Origin: Aquipseudomonas alcaligenes
GTDB lineage: Bacteria > Pseudomonadota > Gammaproteobacteria > Pseudomonadales > Pseudomonadaceae
Length of the DNA: 64,000 bases
Assembly: GCF_900156545.1 (NCBI RefSeq)
Contig: NZ_FTNW01000004.1
Span: forward strand, 372,001-436,000
Reading direction: 5' to 3'
The number at the start of each line of letters is the position of its first letter. Position 1 is the first letter of the stretch. The notes under the pieces are model-generated. The model made no database searches. It had not been told where the DNA came from and was given only the letters and a program-made list of their open reading frames with translations. Both the position numbers and the translations under genes were made by a program. Below, one piece after another: positions 57,882 through 64,000 of the stretch.

Positions 57882-58277
57882 GTGGTGAGTCGAGACTACG
57901 GTCGGGAAAAGCGTCTGCTGACCCCCCGACAATTCAAGGCAGTCTTCGACTCACCGAGCGGCAAGGCACCAGGCAAGAACGTCCTGCTCCTCGCACGTGC
58001 CAACGATCTCGAGCATCCTCGTCTGGGGCTGGTGATCGGCAAGAAAAGCGTCAAGCTCTCCGTCGAGCGCAACCGCCTGAAACGTCTGATCCGGGATTCT
58101 TTCCGGCACCATCAGGAGTTGCTGGCAGGTCTGGACATTGTTGTGGTGGCACGCAAAGGTCTTGGTGATCTGGACAATCCGGAACTGCATGAGCAGTTCG
58201 GCAAACTCTGGAAACGCCTGGCCAAACAGCGTCCCGCAGCCGCACCTCCCGGGGTAGGCGACAGCCCCCATGCGTAA
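57882..58277 (+). CDS. rnpA: Ribonuclease P protein component
   Basis: Protein of 131 residues, basic, helping RNase P RNA mature tRNA 5' ends. The RNR signature is [16 protein letters not shown] near residue 65; [12 protein letters not shown] precedes it. Two adjacent GTG codons can serve as start; the first (57882) matches the usual MVSRDY N-terminus. The end overlaps yidD by 8 bp. Confidence 0.97.
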   Translation: MVSRDYGREKRLLTPRQFKAVFDSPSGKAPGKNVLLLARANDLEHPRLGLVIGKKSVKLSVERNRLKRLIRDSFRHHQELLAGLDIVVVARKGLGDLDNPELHEQFGKLWKRLAKQRPAAAPPGVGDSPHA

Positions 58278-58506
58278 ACTGGTGATTCTACCGATCCAGT
58301 TCTACCGCTACGCCATCAGCCCCTTGATGGCCAGTCACTGTCGCTTCTATCCCAGCTGCTCCTGCTACACCCAGCAAGCCATCGAAACGCATGGCGTGCT
58401 GCGTGGCAGTTGGCTCGGCCTACGCCGCCTGAGTCGCTGCCATCCCTGGAACCCCGGTGGTTACGATCCGGTTCCGCCTCCCTCCTCACCTTCGATGACC
58501 GAGTAA
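58270..58506 (+). CDS. yidD: Membrane protein insertion efficiency factor YidD
   Basis: Protein of 78 residues with the family pattern [20 protein letters not shown], three conserved cysteines, then [20 protein letters not shown] and NPGGYDPVP. It helps YidC-dependent insertion at the inner membrane. It overlaps rnpA and ends 3 bases before yidC. Confidence 0.97.
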   Translation: MRKLVILPIQFYRYAISPLMASHCRFYPSCSCYTQQAIETHGVLRGSWLGLRRLSRCHPWNPGGYDPVPPPSSPSMTE

Positions 58507-58509
58507 TCC

Positions 58510-60180
58510 ATGGACATCCAACGCTCGATCCTGCTCGTCGCCCTGGCCATCGTGTCCTACCTGATGGTTCTGCAGTGGAACGAGGACTACGGCCAAGCCG
58601 CCATTCCGGCGACCGCCAGCACCACCGTCAGCGGCAACCAGGCCGCGAGCCTGCCGGATGTTCCGGCCAGCAATGCCGCTGACGACGTGCCGACCGCCAA
58701 TACCGAGGCCAACCCGCAGCTGGCGGCTCCGGCAGCGGTCAGCGACGAGCTGATCCGGGTGAAGACCGATGTGCTCGAGCTGGCGATCGATCCCAAGGGC
58801 GGTGATATCGTCCAACTGACGCTGCCGCAGTATCCGCGTCGCCAGGATCGCCCGGACGTGCCGTTCCAGCTGTTCGACAACGGCGGGGAGCGTACCTACC
58901 TGGCACAGAGCGGCCTGATCGGTACCAACGCACCGGACAAGACCAGCGGACGTGCCCTGTGGAGCAGCGCACAGCGCAGCTATGCAATGGCTGATGGCCA
59001 GGACCAGCTGGTGGTCGAGCTGACCTATGCCGAGGCCGGGGTCAACTACGTCAAGCGCTTCAGCTTCGAGCGTGGTCAGTACGATCTGAAAGTCGATTAC
59101 AAGATCGACAACCAGAGCGGTCAGGCCTGGAGCGGTAACTTCTACGCCCAGCTCAAGCGTGACAACAGCGCCGACCCATCTTCCACCACCGCCACCGGTA
59201 CCGCGACCTACCTGGGCGCCGCCCTGTGGACCGCCGAGGAACCGTACAAGAAGGTGAAGATGGGCGACATGGACGAGAAGAGCCTGCGCGAAACCGTGCA
59301 GGGCGGCTGGGTCGCCTGGCTGCAGCACTATTTCGTCACCGCCTGGGTCGCCAACAAGGACGACAGCAACAGTGTGCAGACCCGCAAGGACAGCCAGGGC
59401 AACTACATCATCGGCTTCACCGGTCCGCAGCTGAGCGTCGCGGCCGGCGCCAGCGCCGAAACCGGTGCCGTGCTGTATGCCGGTCCGAAGATCCAGGATC
59501 ACCTCAAGGCCCTGTCGCCAGGCCTGGAGCTGACCGTCGACTACGGCGTGCTGTGGTTCATCGCCCAGCCGATCTTCTGGCTGCTGGAACATATCCACAG
59601 CCTGCTCGGCAACTGGGGTTGGTCGATCATCGTCCTGACCATCATCATCAAGCTGGCCTTCTTCCCGCTCTCGGCTGCCAGTTATCGCTCCATGGCCCGC
59701 ATGCGCGCTGTTTCGCCCAAGCTGCAGGCGCTGAAGGAACAGTTTGGCGATGATCGTCAGAAAATGTCCCAGGCGATGATGGAGCTGTACAAGAAGGAGA
59801 AGATCAACCCGCTCGGTGGCTGCCTGCCGATCCTGGTGCAGATGCCGGTGTTCCTGGCGCTCTACTGGGTACTCCTGGAAAGCGTCGAGATGCGCCAGGC
59901 GCCGTGGATGTTCTGGATCACCGACCTGTCGATCAAGGACCCCTACTTCCTGCTGCCGATCATCATGGGCGCGACCATGTTCATCCAGCAGCACCTCAAC
60001 CCGACTCCGCCGGACCCCATGCAGGCCAAGGTGATGAAGATGATGCCGATCATCTTCACCTTCTTCTTCCTCTGGTTCCCGGCCGGTCTGGTGCTGTACT
60101 GGGTGGTCAACAACGTCCTGTCCATTGCCCAGCAGTGGTACATTACCCGCCAGATCGAAGCGGCCGCGGCCAAGGCCTGA
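58510..60180 (+). CDS. yidC: Membrane protein insertase YidC
   Basis: Protein of 556 residues. N-terminal membrane anchor (about 7-24), a large periplasmic P1 domain (about 60-340), and the five-helix insertase core (about 355-550) with [19 protein letters not shown] near 437 and the [17 protein letters not shown] segment near 515. It inserts small inner-membrane proteins alone or with SecYEG. Terminator follows at 60199. Confidence 0.98.
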   Translation: MDIQRSILLVALAIVSYLMVLQWNEDYGQAAIPATASTTVSGNQAASLPDVPASNAADDVPTANTEANPQLAAPAAVSDELIRVKTDVLELAIDPKGGDIVQLTLPQYPRRQDRPDVPFQLFDNGGERTYLAQSGLIGTNAPDKTSGRALWSSAQRSYAMADGQDQLVVELTYAEAGVNYVKRFSFERGQYDLKVDYKIDNQSGQAWSGNFYAQLKRDNSADPSSTTATGTATYLGAALWTAEEPYKKVKMGDMDEKSLRETVQGGWVAWLQHYFVTAWVANKDDSNSVQTRKDSQGNYIIGFTGPQLSVAAGASAETGAVLYAGPKIQDHLKALSPGLELTVDYGVLWFIAQPIFWLLEHIHSLLGNWGWSIIVLTIIIKLAFFPLSAASYRSMARMRAVSPKLQALKEQFGDDRQKMSQAMMELYKKEKINPLGGCLPILVQMPVFLALYWVLLESVEMRQAPWMFWITDLSIKDPYFLLPIIMGATMFIQQHLNPTPPDPMQAKVMKMMPIIFTFFFLWFPAGLVLYWVVNNVLSIAQQWYITRQIEAAAAKA

Positions 60181-60198
60181 ACCCGCTAAGCTGCACAA

Positions 60199-60222
60199 GA
60201 CGCCCCCTCGTGGGGCGTTTTG
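60199..60222 (+). terminator. Terminator after yidC
   Basis: GACGCCCC, loop CTCGT, GGGGCG then TTTTGC, 18 bases after the yidC stop and 36 before the mnmE start. Short but clear intrinsic terminator of the rpmH-rnpA-yidD-yidC run. Confidence 0.85.
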
Positions 60223-60257
60223 CTATCTGTCAGATATCCACTGCCGAGAACACCAGC

Positions 60258-61625
60258 ATGACCAGCGCCCGTGAAACCATAGCCGCCGTCGCCACTGCCC
60301 AGGGTCGCGGGGGCGTCGGCATCGTGCGCGTGTCCGGGCCTCGCGCGCGCGCCATCGGCATCAGCCTCTCCGGCCTGGAGCCCCGGCCACGCCACGCGCA
60401 CTACGGCCCCTGGCACGACGACGATGGCGAGGTGATCGACCAGGGCCTGCTGCTGTTCTTCCCCGGCCCACATTCCTTCACCGGCGAAGACGTACTGGAG
60501 CTGCAGGGCCACGGTGGCCCGGTGGTGCTGGATATGCTGCTGCAGCGCTGCCTGCAGTTGGGCGCGCGGCAGGCACGTCCGGGCGAGTTCAGCGAGCGCG
60601 CCTTCCTCAACGACAAGCTCGATCTGGCGCAGGCCGAGGCCATCGCCGACCTGATTGAGGCCAGCTCGACTCAGGCCGCGCGCAACGCCCTGAGGTCGCT
60701 GCAGGGTGAGTTTTCACGGCGGGTGCACGAACTGACCGAACGCCTGATCCAGCTGCGCATCTACGTCGAAGCCGCCATCGACTTCCCCGAAGAAGAGATC
60801 GACTTCCTCGCCGACGGCCATGTACTGAGTCAGCTAGATGCTGTGCGCGATTACTTATCCACAGTGCTGCGCGAAGCTGGTCAAGGCGCACTGCTGCGTG
60901 ACGGCATGAACGTGGTCATCGCCGGTCGGCCCAACGCCGGCAAGTCCAGCCTGCTCAATGCCCTGGCCGGGCGCGAGGCGGCCATCGTCACCGATATCGC
61001 CGGCACCACCCGCGATGTGCTGCGCGAACATATCCACATCGATGGCATGCCGCTGCACGTGGTGGACACCGCCGGCCTGCGCGACACCGATGACCAGGTG
61101 GAGAGGATCGGCGTGGAGCGCGCGCTCAAGGCCATCGGCGAAGCCGACCGGGTACTGCTGGTGGTGGACTCCACGGCATCGGAAGCCGCCGATCCCTTCG
61201 CCCTGTGGCCGGAGTTTCTCGACAGCAAGCCCGATCCGGCACGGGTCACCCTGATCCGCAACAAAGCCGATCTGTCGGGCGAACCCGTCGCCCTGGAAAC
61301 CTGTAACGACGGCCACGTGACCATCGCCCTGTCCGCCAAGTCGGCCGCTGGGCTGGAGCTGCTGCGCGAGCACCTGAAGGCCTGCATGGGCTTCGAGCAG
61401 ACCGCCGAGAGCGGCTTCAGCGCGCGCCGCCGTCACCTGGAGGCCCTGCGCCAGGCCCAGGCCAGCCTGGAGCATGGCCGCAACCAGCTGACTCTGATGG
61501 GCGCAGGCGAGCTGCTGGCCGAGGATCTGCGCCAGGCCCAGCAGGCGTTGGGTGAGATCACCGGTGCCTTCAGCTCCGACGATCTGCTCGGGCGCATCTT
61601 TTCCAGCTTCTGCATCGGCAAATAG
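60258..61625 (+). CDS. mnmE: tRNA modification GTPase MnmE
   Basis: Protein of 455 residues. N-terminal folate-binding domain (about 1-118, with [16 protein letters not shown]), helical domain, inserted G domain with [14 protein letters not shown] near 222, DIAGTTRDV and DTAGLRDT, and the terminal CIGK zinc-site cysteine. With MnmG it installs the aminomethyl group at wobble uridine. A perfect DnaA box lies inside the gene at 60855-60863. Confidence 0.98.
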   Translation: MTSARETIAAVATAQGRGGVGIVRVSGPRARAIGISLSGLEPRPRHAHYGPWHDDDGEVIDQGLLLFFPGPHSFTGEDVLELQGHGGPVVLDMLLQRCLQLGARQARPGEFSERAFLNDKLDLAQAEAIADLIEASSTQAARNALRSLQGEFSRRVHELTERLIQLRIYVEAAIDFPEEEIDFLADGHVLSQLDAVRDYLSTVLREAGQGALLRDGMNVVIAGRPNAGKSSLLNALAGREAAIVTDIAGTTRDVLREHIHIDGMPLHVVDTAGLRDTDDQVERIGVERALKAIGEADRVLLVVDSTASEAADPFALWPEFLDSKPDPARVTLIRNKADLSGEPVALETCNDGHVTIALSAKSAAGLELLREHLKACMGFEQTAESGFSARRRHLEALRQAQASLEHGRNQLTLMGAGELLAEDLRQAQQALGEITGAFSSDDLLGRIFSSFCIGK

Positions 61626-61683
61626 CCACGCTCATCGGTGATCCAGGGAGCAACTGCGGTTACCGGGAATCCTGTGGAAAACC

Positions 61684-61752
61684 CGGCCTGAGCACGGTCG
61701 ATAAGCCGGCCTGAATACTGAAGATAACCTGGCCTGTGCATAAAAGACCTTT
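61684..61752. repeat. Three imperfect 23-bp direct repeats
   Basis: Copies start at 61684, 61707 and 61730. Copies 1 and 2 share CGGCCTGA and GATAA at the same offset, separated by eight variable bases. Copy 3 keeps GGCCTG and then diverges (TGCATAAAAG). Period is exactly 23. The unit has the look of iterons next to DnaA-box-like sites. Confidence 0.6.
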
Positions 61753-61972
61753 CCATCCACAGCTGGCCCGCAGCTTGCCCCCCGGAAAGTGGCAGGAACG
61801 CCACAGGGTTATCATTCGCTGCAGCCCATGAGCAACAAGCCTTCTGGCAATCTATCCACAGAAACGGCCGGCACCATACATAAGAATAAAAATAAGGCTT
61901 TATATAAATTCATTCTTTTTATTCTCTATAAGCCTAAGAGCCGACCAGCTGGCTATTTTTTGTGCAGAAGGC

Positions 61973-62001
61973 TTCATTCACCCCGGCTAAGTCCCTATAC
62001 T
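61973..62001 (+). promoter_or_regulatory. Possible mnmG promoter
   Basis: TATACT at 61996-62001 with a weak -35 TTCATT at 61973-61978 (17-bp spacing), about 48 bases before the mnmG GTG start. It lies immediately downstream of the AT-rich stretch. Confidence 0.45.
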
Positions 62002-62048
62002 TGCGCCCCTTCTCTATTCCCCCTTTTTCTACAGGCACGAGGTGCGTG

Positions 62049-63941
62049 GTGGACTTCCCTTCCCGTTTTGACGTGATCGTGATCGGCGGCGGTCATGCCG
62101 GCACCGAGGCTGCGCTGGCAGCCGCACGCATGGGCGTGAAGACCCTGCTGTTGACCCACAATGTGGAAACCCTCGGCCAGATGAGCTGCAACCCGGCCAT
62201 CGGCGGCATCGGCAAGAGCCATCTGGTCAAGGAAATCGATGCCCTCGGCGGCGCCATGGCGCTGGCCACCGACAAGGGCGGTATCCAGTTCCGCGTGCTA
62301 AACAGCCGCAAGGGCCCGGCCGTGCGCGCCACCCGCGCCCAGGCCGACCGCGTGCTCTACAAAGCAGCCATCCGCGAGATTCTGGAAAACCAGGCGAACC
62401 TGTGGATATTCCAGCAGGCGGCGGACGACCTGATCGTCGAGCAGGACCAGGTCAAGGGTGTGGTCACCCAAATGGGCCTGCGCTTCATGGCCGACAACGT
62501 GGTACTGACCACCGGCACCTTCCTCGGCGGACTTATCCACATCGGCCTGCAGAACTACTCCGGCGGCCGTGCCGGCGATCCGCCTTCGATCGCCCTGGCC
62601 AAGCGCCTGCGCGAGCTGCCGCTGCGCGTTGGCCGCCTGAAGACCGGCACGCCGCCGCGTATCGATGGCCGCTCGGTGGATTTCTCGGTGATGACCGAGC
62701 AACCCGGCGACACCCCGACCCCGGTGATGTCCTTCCTCGGCAACCAGGCCATGCATCCTCGCCAGATCAGCTGCTGGATGACCCACACCAACGCGCGCAC
62801 TCACGAGATCATCGCCAGCAACCTGGATCGCTCGCCGATGTACTCGGGCGTGATCGAAGGCATTGGCCCGCGCTACTGTCCGTCGATCGAAGACAAGATC
62901 CACCGCTTCGCCGACAAGGACAGCCATCAGGTGTTCATCGAGCCGGAAGGCCTGACCACCCATGAGCTGTATCCCAACGGCATCTCCACTTCGCTGCCGT
63001 TCGACGTGCAGCTGGAAATCGTGCGCTCGATCCGCGGCATGGAGAACGCCCATATCGTGCGTCCTGGCTACGCCATCGAGTACGACTACTTCGATCCGCG
63101 CGACCTCAAGTACAGCCTGGAGACCAAGGTCATCGGCGGCCTGTTCTTCGCCGGCCAGATCAACGGCACCACCGGCTACGAAGAAGCCGGCGCCCAGGGC
63201 CTGCTGGCCGGCGCCAACGCTGCGCTGCGTGCGCAGGGCAAGGACAGCTGGTGCCCGCGCCGCGACGAGGCCTATATCGGCGTGCTCGTGGATGATCTGA
63301 TTACGCTTGGCACCCAGGAGCCCTACCGCATGTTCACTTCGCGCGCCGAGTATCGGCTGATCCTGCGCGAGGACAACGCCGACCTGCGCCTGACCGAGAA
63401 AGGCCGCGAGCTGGGCCTGATCGACGACGTCCGCTGGGCCGCGTTTGAGGCCAAGCGCGAGGGCATCGTCCAGGAAGAACAGCGCCTGAAAAGCACCTGG
63501 GTGCGCCCCGGTACGCCTCAGGGCGATGCTATCGTCGCGCGCTTCGGCACGCCGCTGGCCCACGAATACAACCTGCTCAACCTGCTGGCCCGCCCGGAAA
63601 TTGACTACGCCGCCCTGGCTGAAGTGACCGAAGCGCCGGCCGTTGATGCCCAGGTCGCCGAGCAGGTGGAGATCAAGACCAAGTACGCCGGCTACATCGA
63701 CCGCCAGCAGGAAGAAATCGAGCGCCTGCGCGCCAGCGAGGACACCAAGCTGCCGGCCGATATCGACTACGCCAGCATCTCCGGCCTGTCCAAGGAGATT
63801 CAGGGCAAGCTGGGCAAGACCCGCCCCGAAACGCTCGGCCAGGCCGGGCGCATTCCGGGCGTGACTCCGGCGGCCATCTCCCTGCTGCTGATCCACCTGA
63901 AGAAGCGCAACGCCGGCCAGACCCTGGAGGCCAGCGCCTGA
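62049..63941 (+). CDS. mnmG: tRNA uridine-5-carboxymethylaminomethyl synthesis enzyme MnmG
   Basis: Protein of 630 residues, from the GTG at 62049 ([18 protein letters not shown]), the exact family start and length. FAD-binding motif [19 protein letters not shown] at residue 10, the conserved [19 protein letters not shown] near 45, [11 protein letters not shown] near 198, and C-terminal helices that bind MnmE. It works with MnmE on tRNA wobble U34. A perfect DnaA box is inside at 62533-62541. Overlaps rsmG by ATGA. Confidence 0.98.
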   Translation: MDFPSRFDVIVIGGGHAGTEAALAAARMGVKTLLLTHNVETLGQMSCNPAIGGIGKSHLVKEIDALGGAMALATDKGGIQFRVLNSRKGPAVRATRAQADRVLYKAAIREILENQANLWIFQQAADDLIVEQDQVKGVVTQMGLRFMADNVVLTTGTFLGGLIHIGLQNYSGGRAGDPPSIALAKRLRELPLRVGRLKTGTPPRIDGRSVDFSVMTEQPGDTPTPVMSFLGNQAMHPRQISCWMTHTNARTHEIIASNLDRSPMYSGVIEGIGPRYCPSIEDKIHRFADKDSHQVFIEPEGLTTHELYPNGISTSLPFDVQLEIVRSIRGMENAHIVRPGYAIEYDYFDPRDLKYSLETKVIGGLFFAGQINGTTGYEEAGAQGLLAGANAALRAQGKDSWCPRRDEAYIGVLVDDLITLGTQEPYRMFTSRAEYRLILREDNADLRLTEKGRELGLIDDVRWAAFEAKREGIVQEEQRLKSTWVRPGTPQGDAIVARFGTPLAHEYNLLNLLARPEIDYAALAEVTEAPAVDAQVAEQVEIKTKYAGYIDRQQEEIERLRASEDTKLPADIDYASISGLSKEIQGKLGKTRPETLGQAGRIPGVTPAAISLLLIHLKKRNAGQTLEASA

Positions 63942-64000
63942 TGTCCCAGGTCACCCATCGCCATGCCGAGGAACTCGCGCAGGGCGCGCAGACGCTCGGC
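63941..64000 (+). CDS. rsmG: 16S rRNA (guanine-527-N7) methyltransferase RsmG, 5' end only
   Basis: The ATG at 63941 overlaps the mnmG stop (ATGA); 20 codons, beginning [20 protein letters not shown], are in the window and the frame stays open to the edge. The position directly after mnmG is the invariant place of rsmG (gidB) in pseudomonads, and the beginning is helical as in RsmG. The catalytic domain lies outside the window, so the call rests on synteny and coupling. Confidence 0.85.
   Translation, partial: MSQVTHRHAEELAQGAQTLG

Larger units (their letters stand above)
61626..62048. other. Origin-like mnmE-mnmG intergenic segment
   Basis: A 423-bp gap without a supported gene. Left part has three 23-bp direct repeats (61684-61752) and DnaA-box-like 9-mers: TGTGGAAAA at 61673-61681, TGTGCATAA at 61735-61743 and CTATCCACA at 61852-61860. 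A very AT-rich stretch of A/T runs spans about 61878-61932. The right part holds a likely mnmG promoter. It resembles an origin in composition, but true function is unproven. Confidence 0.6.

Noticed and set aside
62298..63896. 532-codon frame opposite mnmG
   Set aside because: Antisense shadow of a conserved gene; no start signal or domain.

Overview
The window is chromosomal DNA of a high-GC gammaproteobacterium, almost certainly a Pseudomonas. It carries the classical Pseudomonas origin neighbourhood in the expected order: gyrB-recF-dnaN-dnaA on the minus strand, oriC, then rpmH-rnpA-yidD-yidC-mnmE-mnmG-rsmG on the plus strand. Left of this lie glyQ/glyS/gmhB/plsC, tag/lpxL, trkA/rsmB/fmt/def, the lysM-dprA-tsaC-hemF-aroE run and, further out, trpI/trpBA. 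I cannot name the species. No tRNA, rRNA, CRISPR array, prophage or insertion sequence was seen.

Layout. (1) 1-6.7 kb: small envelope and redox genes: two DUF1161 proteins, a zinc-protease-like lipoprotein, a tandem pair of small lipoproteins, a luciferase-like monooxygenase, an MBL-fold/DsbA-family pair divergent from a LysR regulator, and dodecin. (2) 6.7-9.8 kb: trpI and trpBA. (3) 9.9-25.4 kb: accessory region with a membrane-bound GGDEF protein, a compact glycan-export locus (two paralogous beta-propeller/coiled-coil proteins, Wzm/Wzt ABC exporter, an 850-residue two-domain glycosyltransferase), an M14 carboxypeptidase, a LysR regulator, a gamma-glutamyl-polyamine type catabolic set (FAD oxidase, XRE-cupin regulator, glutamine-synthetase-like ligase) and a stand-alone RTX protein. 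(4) 25.4-44.8 kb: core housekeeping genes. (5) 45.0-50.8 kb: a six-gene phospholipid-type operon resembling E. coli ynbABCD with an added acyltransferase and a small membrane protein. (6) 51-64 kb: the replication and origin block.

How the genes connect. Wzm, Wzt and the two-domain glycosyltransferase look like one translationally coupled unit. The two propeller proteins upstream end in a tail (SSSWR..PLR) that I associate with surface-polysaccharide proteins, so they are probably accessory factors of that glycan system. The Ynb-like operon holds CDP-DAG synthase, CDP-alcohol phosphotransferase, acyltransferase and phosphatase activities, the enzyme types needed to make, dephosphorylate and acylate a dedicated phospholipid, plus a hydrolase-methyltransferase fusion of unknown substrate. 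These two loci are the best candidates for incompletely described biology. Non-coding points of interest are a 58-bp dyad upstream of the FAD oxidase, a 141-bp imperfect palindrome, REP-type repeats, and an origin-like mnmE-mnmG intergenic segment with three 23-bp direct repeats.
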